The notes under the pieces were generated by a model. The model was not told where the DNA came from. It did no database searches and worked only from the letters and a program-made list of their open reading frames with translations. Positions 1-5,081 of a stretch of DNA of 6,057 nt are shown piece by piece; position 1 is the stretch's first letter, and the number at the start of each line of letters is the position of its first letter. The stretch lies in NCBI GenBank assembly GCA_005790265.1, contig SXVE01000154.1:1-6057 (forward strand), in the 5' to 3' direction. Both the position numbers and the translations under genes were made by a program. The stretch is from Acidobacteriota bacterium. Lineage in GTDB: Bacteria; Acidobacteriota; Blastocatellia; Pyrinomonadales; Pyrinomonadaceae.

Positions 1-384
1 AAGCACGCCGTTTTCAAACTCGGCGTTGGCGTTTTCGCTCGAAACGGTCGGCGGCAAAGTAAACGAACGCGTGAAACTTCCGTAGCTGCGCTCGACGCGA
101 TGAAAATTGTCCTGCGCGTCTTTTTTCTCGAATTTGCGCTCGCCGTGAATCGTCAAAACGTTGTTTTCAATCGAAATATTCACGTCTTCCGGCTTCATTC
201 CCGGCAATTCGGCTTCGAGCACGATTTCGTTTTTGTTCTCGAAAATATCAACCTGCGGATTCCACGCGCCGCTCGAAAAACCTTCTTCCGAAACGGGTCG
301 CGAATAATTCGTCATAAAAAGACGGTTCATTTCATCCTGCAAACTTCTCAGCTCGCGAAAAGGATCATATTTGATAACACTCAT
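1..384 (-). CDS. Hsp20/alpha-crystallin small heat-shock protein (C-terminus off the left edge)
   Basis: Small heat-shock proteins are ATP-independent cytoplasmic holdases that bind unfolding proteins and form large oligomers. Reading leftward from the ATG at 384-382, 128 codons are open to the window edge. The N-terminus (MSVIKYDPFRELRSLQDEMN) has the usual DPFREL...L.EMNRLF pattern. The alpha-crystallin domain starts near residue 42 (WNPQVDIFE) and continues through VLEAELPGMKPEDVNI (about 56-70), LTIHGERK (77-84), ERSYGSFTRSFTLP (98-111) and AEFENGVL (121-128). These are the standard Hsp20 strands and the A..ENGVL motif. About 15-25 residues are missing, including the LPK end of the domain and the C-terminal I-x-I anchor. 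The start is fixed by GGAGG six bases upstream. The gene is transcribed away from the nucleoside genes and has its own promoter. The family call is very secure; the exact paralogue is not known. Confidence 0.96.
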   Translation of the reverse strand, partial: MSVIKYDPFRELRSLQDEMNRLFMTNYSRPVSEEGFSSGAWNPQVDIFENKNEIVLEAELPGMKPEDVNISIENNVLTIHGERKFEKKDAQDNFHRVERSYGSFTRSFTLPPTVSSENANAEFENGVL

Positions 385-390
385 ATTTTT

Positions 391-395
391 CCTCC
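391..395 (-). promoter_or_regulatory. Strong Shine-Dalgarno site of hsp20
   Basis: The plus strand reads CCTCC, so the transcript carries GGAGG six bases before the AUG at 384-382. This fixes the hsp20 start. It stands out because the salvage genes in the window lack such a site. Its first G is also the last base of the inverted repeat at 395-420. Confidence 0.85.
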
Positions 396-420
396 AAATA
401 AAATGATTTTTGTTTATTTG
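395..420 (-). promoter_or_regulatory. AU-rich leader hairpin touching the hsp20 ribosome-binding site
   Basis: The arms CAAATAAA (395-402) and TTTATTTG (413-420) are perfect 8-base reverse complements around a 10-base loop. In the hsp20 transcript this forms a weak stem of seven A-U pairs and one G-C pair, directly beside the GGAGG. Hsp20 mRNAs in several bacteria carry RNA thermometers in this position (ROSE, fourU types). This stem matches neither motif by eye and pairs only the first G of the Shine-Dalgarno site, so a regulatory role is inference. Confidence 0.4.
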
Positions 421-423
421 ACC

Positions 424-442
424 AGTGATTATTGAAATCACT
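424..442. promoter_or_regulatory. Perfect inverted repeat just downstream of the hsp20 promoter (operator or leader stem)
   Basis: AGTGATT (424-430) and AATCACT (436-442) are perfect reverse complements separated by five bases. The repeat begins about six bases after the transcription start predicted from the hsp20 promoter. That position suits a repressor site or a first stem in the leader RNA. It does not match the CIRCE/HrcA element (TTAGCACTC-N9-GAGTGCTAA). The symmetry is seen directly; the function is inferred. Confidence 0.45.
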
Positions 443-454
443 TAGTCGTAAATC

Positions 455-483
455 ATAATAAAATATGAGTGCGTCCTTGTCAA
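455..483 (-). promoter_or_regulatory. Sigma70-type promoter of hsp20
   Basis: On the minus strand TTGACA (483-478) is followed after exactly 17 bases by TATTAT (460-455). This is a perfect -35 box, optimal spacing and a -10 box with one mismatch. Transcription would start near 448 and give a leader of about 64 bases before the hsp20 AUG. No sigma32-like CTTGAA/CCCCAT pattern was noticed, so heat control, if any, would have to act through a repressor or the leader RNA. Confidence 0.7.
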
Positions 484-508
484 GTATTTTGATGAAGAAA
501 AATTCGCT

Positions 509-538
509 CTGACAAAAAATTTCAAATCGTGCTATTTA
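509..538 (+). promoter_or_regulatory. Candidate promoter for the permease genes
   Basis: CTGACA (509-514) is followed after 18 bases by TATTTA (533-538), with an extended-10 TG at 530-531. This is the best rightward candidate I see between hsp20 and the first permease, about 110 bases before the preferred ATG at 656. It is weaker than the hsp20 and hicA promoters. If the permeases are read from a distant upstream operon it may not be used, but the divergent hsp20 gene makes a local promoter necessary. Confidence 0.35.
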
Positions 539-655
539 TCGTTTTCAGATGACACTTTGCGCCGTTGTCGGTTATATTTAGTGTCGAATCATCTAAACCA
601 AAGCCGAAAATTTCAACGCTTTAACCGAAATCAAAAATCGCGGCTGCTGATAAAA

Positions 656-1720
656 ATGAAAATTCTTCGTGAGATTCTTTCGCCGCTCGTCGCGGTTGCG
701 CTGGCTTTTGTTGTCGGTGCGATTATTATTCTGCTGATTAAAGATAATCCGTTTGAAACGTATCGTATTTTGCTCGCCAATTCGTTCGGCTCGGCGAAAG
801 ACATCGGCTACACGCTTTTTTACGCGACGCCGCTGATTTTTACCGGTTTGGCAGTTGCGGTCGCGTTTCGCTGCGGACTTTTTAACATCGGCGCGGAAGG
901 TCAGCTTTACGTCGCGTCGTTTGCCACAGCGTGGGTCGGCATCAAATTCGGCGGCACGATAGTCGGCGACGTTGATTGGTCTTGGACGAGTTTGCCGAGC
1001 GTTTTGCTCGTTCCGCTTTGTATCATAACGGCAATGATTGCTGGCGGCATTTGGGGCGCGATTCCGGGAATTCTGCGCGCGCGATTCGGATCGAGCGAAG
1101 TGATTAACACGATTATGCTGAATTTTATCGGCATCGCGCTCGTCAGTTATTTCACGCAGTATCATTTCAAAAATCCCGGTCCGATTCTGGAAACCGCGCC
1201 GATTGGCAAAGCCGCCTGGATTCCGCAGCTACACGAATATTTTTCATTTATCCCGCCGGATGTGCCGCTCAATTTCGCTTTTTTGATCGCCGTTTTGATG
1301 TGCTTGATCGTTTACGTTTTTCTGTGGAAAACGAAATGGGGATTTGAGCTGCGCGCGGTCGGGCAAAACGCTTCGGCGGCGGAATACGGTGGCATTTCGC
1401 CGGGCAAACAGATTATCACAGCGATGACTTTTTCCGGCGCGCTCGCCGGAATGGTCGCGATTAACGAAGTTCTCGGTTATCGGCATAATTATTACGACGG
1501 ATTCTCAGCCGAACTCGGATTTTTAGGCATCGCCGTCGCGCTTCTCGGCAGAAATCATCCGCTCGGCGTTTTCATCGCCGCGATATTTTTTGCGGTTTTA
1601 ATGCGCGGCGAGATTTTCGTTGACGCTTTTACGCGCTACGTTTCCAAAGACATCGGCTTGATTTTGCAGGCGATCACGATTTTATTCGTCGCGTGTCTTC
1701 AAAAATATTCAAAACGGTAA
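656..1720 (+). CDS. Nucleoside ABC transporter permease, NupP/YufP-like
   Basis: This 354-residue inner-membrane permease belongs to the branched BPD_transp_2 fold used by BmpA/NupNOPQ nucleoside importers. The first helix is at about 7-28. The signature LFNIGAEGQ (75-83) follows a helix at about 55-73. RFGSSEVINTIMLN (143-156) is the cytoplasmic segment expected to contact the ATPase. WGFELRAVGQNASAAEYGGI (228-247) is a hallmark of the family, and the C-terminal helices run from 258 to 350. I chose ATG 656 because an in-frame TTG extension to 557 adds only a basic tail unlike permeases. No clear Shine-Dalgarno site precedes 656. The related second permease follows after 85 bases and should be its membrane partner. 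The substrate is inferred from the family and the purine/pyrimidine salvage genes nearby; simple-sugar uptake is the main alternative. The ATPase and the binding lipoprotein are not adjacent. Confidence 0.9.
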   Translation: MKILREILSPLVAVALAFVVGAIIILLIKDNPFETYRILLANSFGSAKDIGYTLFYATPLIFTGLAVAVAFRCGLFNIGAEGQLYVASFATAWVGIKFGGTIVGDVDWSWTSLPSVLLVPLCIITAMIAGGIWGAIPGILRARFGSSEVINTIMLNFIGIALVSYFTQYHFKNPGPILETAPIGKAAWIPQLHEYFSFIPPDVPLNFAFLIAVLMCLIVYVFLWKTKWGFELRAVGQNASAAEYGGISPGKQIITAMTFSGALAGMVAINEVLGYRHNYYDGFSAELGFLGIAVALLGRNHPLGVFIAAIFFAVLMRGEIFVDAFTRYVSKDIGLILQAITILFVACLQKYSKR

Positions 1721-1783
1721 ACGCTCAACCGGCGCGACTTTTTAATCAATTAAACGTCTCGAAACGCGAGAATCCTTCGGCAA

Positions 1784-1805
1784 AATTTTTGTAATTTTTG
1801 TAATT
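1784..1805 (+). repeat. 9-base tandem repeat ending at the second permease start codon
   Basis: AATTTTTGT occurs at 1784-1792 and again at 1793-1801, followed by a partial third copy AATT (1802-1805) that abuts the ATG at 1806. It occupies the place where a Shine-Dalgarno site would be and contains no purine-rich site. The repeat is directly visible. Any role, for example as an AU-rich enhancer of ribosome loading or a slippage-prone spacer, is speculation. Confidence 0.7.
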
Positions 1806-2720
1806 ATGAACGACACATTAAGTCTGGCAATTCTTGTCACCGTGTTTTTTTCCACGATTCGCCTTGCGACGCCGCTGATTTTTGCGGCGCTCGGCGGAAT
1901 GTTTTCCGAGCGTTCCGGCATTATCAATATCGCGCTCGAAGGCTTGATGCTGACAGGCGCATTCACGGCGGCGGTCGCCACTTATGAATTAAACAGTCCT
2001 TATTTGGGATTGTTGTGCGGAATGCTCGCCGGCGGCTTCACCGCTTTGATTTACGCGATTGCCGTGATCAAATTTGAAGCCGATCAGGTCGTCGCGGGAA
2101 CGGCGATTAATTTGCTGATGCTCGGTCTGCCGCAATTAATCAGCGGCGCGGTTTACGATTCGTCCGGTTCGACGCCGCAAATCGAAAAACAGTTTCTACT
2201 GCCCGAATTTTTTAACATCAATCTCGCGTCTCTGCTCGCTTTTTTGCTCATTCCCGTTTGCTGGTATGTTTTATATAAAACGCCGTTCGGTCTGCGTCTG
2301 CGCGCGGTCGGTGAAAATCCGGCAGCGGCTGACGCGGCGGGCGTCAACGTCATTAAGTTAAGATATTCCGCCGTTATCATCAGCGGAATTTTAGCGGCGG
2401 CGGGCGGCGCTTATTTATCAATCGGGCAATCGTCTCTGTTTACACGCGGAATGACGGCGGGACGCGGATTCATCGCGCTTGCCGCTCTGATTTTGGCAAA
2501 ATGGCGACCCGTTCCGGTGTTGCTCGCGTGTCTGTTTTTCGGTTTTACCGAAGCATTGACGATTCCGCTCGCCAATTACCGTCTCGCCTCCGGCGAAAAT
2601 ATTCCGGTGCAGTTTGTCCAAATCATTCCGTATGTTTTGACGATTATCGTCCTCGCCGGTTTCATCGGCTTATCGCGCGCGCCGAAAGCGTTGGGAATTC
2701 CGTACAACAAAGAAAAATAA
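1806..2720 (+). CDS. Nucleoside ABC transporter permease, NupQ/YufQ-like
   Basis: This 304-residue integral membrane protein is the second permease of the BmpA/NupNOPQ-type importer and would pair with the permease encoded just upstream. Seen in order: a first helix region at about 8-30; the family signature ERSGIINIALEGLMLTGAF (35-53); ADQVVAGTAINLLMLGL (92-108), the likely ATPase-contact segment; FGLRLRAVGENPAAADAAGV (161-180), equivalent to the RAVGQNASAAEYGG motif of its partner; FIALAALILAKWRP (222-235); and a last helix near 270-288. The length is typical for the family. The ATG at 1806 sits right after a short tandem repeat and has no Shine-Dalgarno site. The stop lies only nine bases from the convergent hicB stop, leaving no room for a separate terminator. 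Substrate specificity (purine or pyrimidine nucleosides) is inferred from the family and neighbours. Confidence 0.91.
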   Translation: MNDTLSLAILVTVFFSTIRLATPLIFAALGGMFSERSGIINIALEGLMLTGAFTAAVATYELNSPYLGLLCGMLAGGFTALIYAIAVIKFEADQVVAGTAINLLMLGLPQLISGAVYDSSGSTPQIEKQFLLPEFFNINLASLLAFLLIPVCWYVLYKTPFGLRLRAVGENPAAADAAGVNVIKLRYSAVIISGILAAAGGAYLSIGQSSLFTRGMTAGRGFIALAALILAKWRPVPVLLACLFFGFTEALTIPLANYRLASGENIPVQFVQIIPYVLTIIVLAGFIGLSRAPKALGIPYNKEK

Positions 2721-2729
2721 GAAGTGAAA

Positions 2730-3110
2730 TTACCGGGTTGATTCTAACTTTAGGTTAAGCAGTTGATTGAGCGAAACTCCTTGCTGCAACGCTTCCAGAG
2801 CCAGTTGCCGGTGCATATACTCCGGCATTCGCAGCACTAATCTGCCGCTGAAAGAGCGTTTGCCGAACGGTTCGGGAATTGGTTCGTTCGATTCTTTTAG
2901 GTCTTTCAAAACGAATTCAACGACATTTTTAATCTCCGACATTGCGGCTTCCTGCGTTTCGCCGTGCGCCGCTAAAGACGGGAATTCGGCGACGCGCGCG
3001 ACAAACGCATCGTCTTCTTCCGACCAGCCGACGCTGTAAAGATACTGTTCGATTTTCGGTAAACCCGTTGAATTATCTTTGCCGCTTTGTTTTTTCGTCG
3101 TCTTTTTCAT
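2730..3110 (-). CDS. hicB: HicB-family antitoxin with ribbon-helix-helix tail
   Basis: HicB neutralises the HicA mRNA interferase by direct binding, and in studied systems represses its own operon. This 126-residue protein has a basic N-terminus, then the HicB partial RNase H-like fold: YSVGWSEEDDAFVARVAEFP (25-44), then LAAHGETQEAA (46-56) and an amphipathic helix (about 57-73). The last 40 residues (GRLVLRMPEYMHRQLALEAL at 89-108, then GVSLNQLLNLKL) form an Arc/RHH-type DNA-binding domain, which suggests autoregulation. I prefer ATG 3110. An in-frame TTG at 3128 would add only six residues. The gene overlaps hicA by 38 bases, so translation is probably coupled, and no strong Shine-Dalgarno site is visible. 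The toxin-first order is typical for hicAB. The stop is nine bases from the convergent permease stop. Confidence 0.9.
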   Translation of the reverse strand: MKKTTKKQSGKDNSTGLPKIEQYLYSVGWSEEDDAFVARVAEFPSLAAHGETQEAAMSEIKNVVEFVLKDLKESNEPIPEPFGKRSFSGRLVLRMPEYMHRQLALEALQQGVSLNQLLNLKLESTR

Positions 3111-3372
3111 CTTTGTTATCTCTTTCAATGTCTCTTAATTTCCGCAAAGCGCGAATAACTTGTTTGACTTGATAAGGTTTAGCGTAATTGCCTTTCTCTT
3201 TCTGCAAATTGATTCGCGGATCGCCCTCCCAAGGAGTTTTGAATATATGATGACTTCCGCTGATGCGATAGTTTCCAAAAAACTGCTCGCAAATTTTTAA
3301 TAAATGCGAAAAACGAACCTTTCCTTCACTGCCCAGTAATTCGGCAATACGATTGCTAATAATATTAGCCAT
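3073..3372 (-). CDS. hicA: HicA-family toxin (mRNA interferase)
   Basis: HicA toxins are small dsRBD-like ribonucleases that cleave mRNA when their antitoxin is lost. This 99-residue protein carries the family core: a helix (about 4-14), KVRFSHLLKICEQFFG (18-33), then RISGSHHIFKTP (36-47), where one of His41/His42 is the expected catalytic histidine. NLQKEKGNYAKPYQVKQVIR (55-74) follows, matching the usual N.Q...G.AKPYQV..v pattern. The C-terminus from about 80 is a highly charged tail (RDIERDNKDEKDDEKTKRQR) beyond the usual fold, which makes the protein longer than typical HicA proteins of about 60-85 residues. The last 12 codons overlap hicB. The ATG at 3372-3370 has no obvious Shine-Dalgarno site. 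A near-consensus promoter lies about 60 bases upstream. The active site looks intact, so the toxin is probably functional. Confidence 0.88.
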   Translation of the reverse strand: MANIISNRIAELLGSEGKVRFSHLLKICEQFFGNYRISGSHHIFKTPWEGDPRINLQKEKGNYAKPYQVKQVIRALRKLRDIERDNKDEKDDEKTKRQR

Positions 3373-3429
3373 AAAGTTTGATTAAAAGTTTTGTAAAAAC
3401 TAAAAAGGAAAGCGATTTTGAAAAGCAAA

Positions 3430-3458
3430 ATAGTATCTCATGTAGTATCACTTGTCAA
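3430..3458 (-). promoter_or_regulatory. Sigma70-type promoter of hicAB
   Basis: On the minus strand TTGACA (3458-3453) is followed after exactly 17 bases by TACTAT (3435-3430). The predicted start is near 3423, about 50 bases before the hicA ATG. Box quality and spacing are close to ideal, as expected for a strong promoter held down by an autorepressor. It also lies in the upstream region of the divergent phosphorylase gene (ATG 3515), so a protein bound here could affect both. Confidence 0.7.
3431..3449. promoter_or_regulatory. Direct-repeat operator candidate in the hicAB promoter
   Basis: On the minus strand GATACTA occurs twice (3449-3443 and 3437-3431) with a 12-base period. One copy lies in the spacer and the other covers most of the -10 box. 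RHH repressors such as the HicB C-terminal domain bind short repeated sites, so this is a natural autoregulation site. The repeats are seen directly; binding by this HicB is inferred. Confidence 0.5.
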
Positions 3459-3514
3459 AATATTTTTATTACGTTTCCTCAATTCAAATGTTTATGGTAA
3501 AAAATAAGTCCTTT

Positions 3515-4372
3515 ATGAACTACGAAAACGCGGTCGAAGCCGCTGAATTTATTAAATCCAAATATAGTAAAACCATAAAAACCGCGCTCGTTTTGGGCAG
3601 TGGACTTGGCGCGTTTGCCGACGAAATCGAGAACTCGGTGAAAATCCCGTATGAAGAAATTCCGCATTTTGCGCGTTCGACAGTTGAAGGACACGCCGGG
3701 CAGCTCGTTTTGGGCGAAATTGCGGGCGTTTCCGTCGCTGTTCAGCAGGGAAGATTTCATTTTTACGAAGGCTACGAAATGCCGCAGGTGATTTTTCCCG
3801 TGCGCACGTTCGGCGTGATGGGCGTCGAAAATCTGATTTTGACGAACGCGGCGGGGAGCGTGCAGACGAGTTTTAAGCCGGGCGATTTGATGCTGATTCG
3901 CGATCATTTGAATTTGATGGGCACAAATCCGCTGCGCGGCGCGAATGATGAAAGATTCGGCGCGCGTTTTCCCGATATGACCGAAGTTTACGATAAAGAA
4001 TTTCAAGAAATCGTCAGCGAAGCGGCGAAAAATATCGCCGAAGAGCGATTGGCAGACGGCACGGACAAAGAACTTTCGCCGTTTTTGCGGCGCGGCGTTT
4101 ATTGCGGTTTGTCGGGTCCGACTTATGAAACGCCTGCCGAAATTCATATGTTTCGGATGCTCGGCGCTGATGCCGTCGGCATGTCAACCGTGCCCGAAGC
4201 GATTGCCGCGCGACATCAGAAAATGCGCGTTTTGGGAATTTCCTGCATCACGAATATGGCGGCGGGCATCAGCGGCGACGTAATTCATCATGAAGAAGTG
4301 ATGGAAACCGGCGCGCGAGTTGCCGGAATTTTTAAGGAACTCTTAAAAAGAACGATTGCAACAATCGTTTGA
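3515..4372 (+). CDS. punA: Purine nucleoside phosphorylase (trimeric, 6-oxopurine type)
   Basis: This cytoplasmic enzyme cleaves inosine, guanosine and their deoxy forms with phosphate to the free base and (deoxy)ribose-1-phosphate. The 285 residues match the trimeric PNP family throughout. The phosphate loop is LVLGSGLG (25-32, Ser29), with HAGQLVLG (60-67), QGRFHFYEGY (78-87, Arg80 and His82), TNAAGS (110-115), GDLMLIRDHLNL (123-134), NPLRGANDERFG (138-149), GPTYETPAE (201-209, Tyr204 and base-binding Glu205), GADAVGMSTVPE (217-228, Met223) and SCITNMAAG (243-251, Asn247). Glu205 and Asn247 correspond to human Glu201 and Asn243, which give 6-oxopurine specificity. ATG 3515 starts where the family starts. 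Other in-frame starts (3494, 3488, TTG 3452) add residues with no family match, and TTG 3452 would sit in the hicAB -35 box. No Shine-Dalgarno site is seen. It heads the salvage block with udk and cdd. Confidence 0.95.
   Translation: MNYENAVEAAEFIKSKYSKTIKTALVLGSGLGAFADEIENSVKIPYEEIPHFARSTVEGHAGQLVLGEIAGVSVAVQQGRFHFYEGYEMPQVIFPVRTFGVMGVENLILTNAAGSVQTSFKPGDLMLIRDHLNLMGTNPLRGANDERFGARFPDMTEVYDKEFQEIVSEAAKNIAEERLADGTDKELSPFLRRGVYCGLSGPTYETPAEIHMFRMLGADAVGMSTVPEAIAARHQKMRVLGISCITNMAAGISGDVIHHEEVMETGARVAGIFKELLKRTIATIV
4351..4369 (+). other. Perfect hairpin at the end of the phosphorylase gene
   Basis: AACGATTG (4351-4358) and CAATCGTT (4362-4369) are perfect reverse complements around a 3-base CAA loop. 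They lie in the last codons and abut the TGA at 4370-4372. No continuous T run follows, only scattered T-rich sequence, so a strong intrinsic terminator is unlikely. It could stabilise the 3' end or partly attenuate transcription into udk. Confidence 0.4.
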
Positions 4373-4389
4373 TCTTCACCGTTTTCCTT

Positions 4390-4424
4390 TACTGATTACT
4401 ATCTACTGATTACTATCTACTAAC
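4390..4424 (+). repeat. Heptad tandem repeat just before udk
   Basis: Five consecutive 7-base units each begin with TACT: TACTGAT (4390), TACTATC (4397), TACTGAT (4404), TACTATC (4411) and TACTAAC (4418). The first four make two exact copies of a 14-base unit (4390-4403 and 4404-4417). The array ends two bases before the udk ATG and fills most of the 54-base gap after the phosphorylase gene. It resembles the short heptanucleotide repeats scattered in some cyanobacterial genomes. Whether it recurs elsewhere in this genome cannot be seen. Confidence 0.8.
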
Positions 4425-4426
4425 TT

Positions 4427-5065
4427 ATGATTATTGGCATCTGCGGCGGAACAGGTTCGGGAAAAACGACGATTGCGCGAAAAATTATCGAATCGGTCGG
4501 ACGGGAAAGCGTGATTTTGATCGAGCAGGATTCGTATTACCGAAATCTTGCTGATATGCCGCTCGACGAGCGGCATCAGGCGAATTTCGATCATCCCGAT
4601 TCGATTGACAGCGAGATGCTGAGAAATCATTTGAAGCGTCTGCGCGCTGGCGATTCAATTGAAATGCCGGTTTATGATTTCGTTTCGCACACGCGCAGCG
4701 ACCGCAGCGATCATATCGAACCGAAGCCGGTCGTCATCGTCGAAGGCATTTTGATTTTTTCCGAGCCGCGCATTTTGAGTCTTTTGGATGTCAGAGTTTT
4801 CGTTGACACGCCCGACGATATTCGTTTTATTCGCCGCCTTCAGCGCGACATTATCGAGCGCGGACGAACGACCGAATCGGTGATCGCCCAATATTATGCG
4901 ACGGTTCGCCCGATGCATTTCGAGTTTGTCGAACCGTCGAAACGCAGCGCCGACATTATCATTCCCGAAGGCGGCAACCCGGAAATCGGCATCGAATTTT
5001 TGTGCGGCAAAATTCGCGAAGAAATCGGCAAACACCAGACGTCGGAAAAAGTCGTTTTGAATTGA
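4427..5065 (+). CDS. udk: Uridine kinase
   Basis: Uridine kinase phosphorylates uridine and cytidine to UMP and CMP with a nucleoside triphosphate, in the cytoplasm. The 212-residue protein has the Walker A loop GGTGSGKTT (7-15, Lys13). The QDSYY motif (34-38) has Asp35 as the likely catalytic base. NFDHPDS (53-59), PVYDFVSHTR (81-90, nucleoside binding), VVIVEGILIF (102-111, Walker B-like), the arginine-rich lid RRLQRDIIERGR (136-147) and VRPMHFEFVEPSKRSADIII (160-179) complete the family pattern. Its length is that of E. coli Udk. The start at ATG 4427 gives the standard MIIGICGGTGSGKT beginning. There is no Shine-Dalgarno site; a heptad repeat fills that space. cdd follows after 16 bases, so the two are very probably co-transcribed: cytidine deaminase makes uridine, which this enzyme traps as UMP. 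Confidence 0.96.
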   Translation: MIIGICGGTGSGKTTIARKIIESVGRESVILIEQDSYYRNLADMPLDERHQANFDHPDSIDSEMLRNHLKRLRAGDSIEMPVYDFVSHTRSDRSDHIEPKPVVIVEGILIFSEPRILSLLDVRVFVDTPDDIRFIRRLQRDIIERGRTTESVIAQYYATVRPMHFEFVEPSKRSADIIIPEGGNPEIGIEFLCGKIREEIGKHQTSEKVVLN

Positions 5066-5075
5066 ATTTTGAATT
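5055..5075 (+). repeat. Short direct repeat across the udk-cdd junction
   Basis: TTTTGAATT occurs at 5055-5063 and 5067-5075 with a 12-base period. The first copy runs into the udk stop codon (TGA 5063-5065), and the second lies six bases before the cdd ATG. It could be a small duplication that created the present gap. No binding protein can be proposed. Confidence 0.6.
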
Positions 5076-5081
5076 AATAAT

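Noticed and set aside
100..435. Plus-strand open frame of 111 codons
   Set aside because: It is antisense to the clear Hsp20 gene and the product matches nothing; it runs out in the hsp20 promoter leader.
424..442. CIRCE/HrcA heat-shock operator
   Set aside because: The arms are AGTGATT/AATCACT with a 5-base spacer. CIRCE has TTAGCACTC/GAGTGCTAA with nine bases between, so it is a different element.
557..655. In-frame TTG extension of the first permease
   Set aside because: The extra 33 residues are basic and polar, unlike a permease N-terminus. ATG 656 gives the normal family start.
593..1165. Minus-strand frame of 190 codons opposite the first permease
   Set aside because: The translation is arginine- and asparagine-rich with no domain, the usual shadow of a GC-rich gene on the other strand.
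3111..3128. HicB start at TTG 3128
   Set aside because: An ATG six codons later (3110) begins a typical lysine-rich HicB N-terminus. The longer form cannot be excluded but gains nothing.
3452..3514. Longer phosphorylase starting at TTG 3452 or ATG 3488/3494
   Set aside because: Family similarity begins at the ATG at 3515, no ribosome site supports the earlier starts, and the TTG lies in the hicAB -35 box.
3479..4147. Minus-strand frame of 222 codons opposite punA
   Set aside because: Antisense to a gene with every catalytic motif intact; composition is shadow-like and no motif is seen.
4693..4712. RSDRSD in-frame repeat in udk as a possible insertion
   Set aside because: The segment has the same length as in E. 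coli Udk, so it is ordinary sequence variation.
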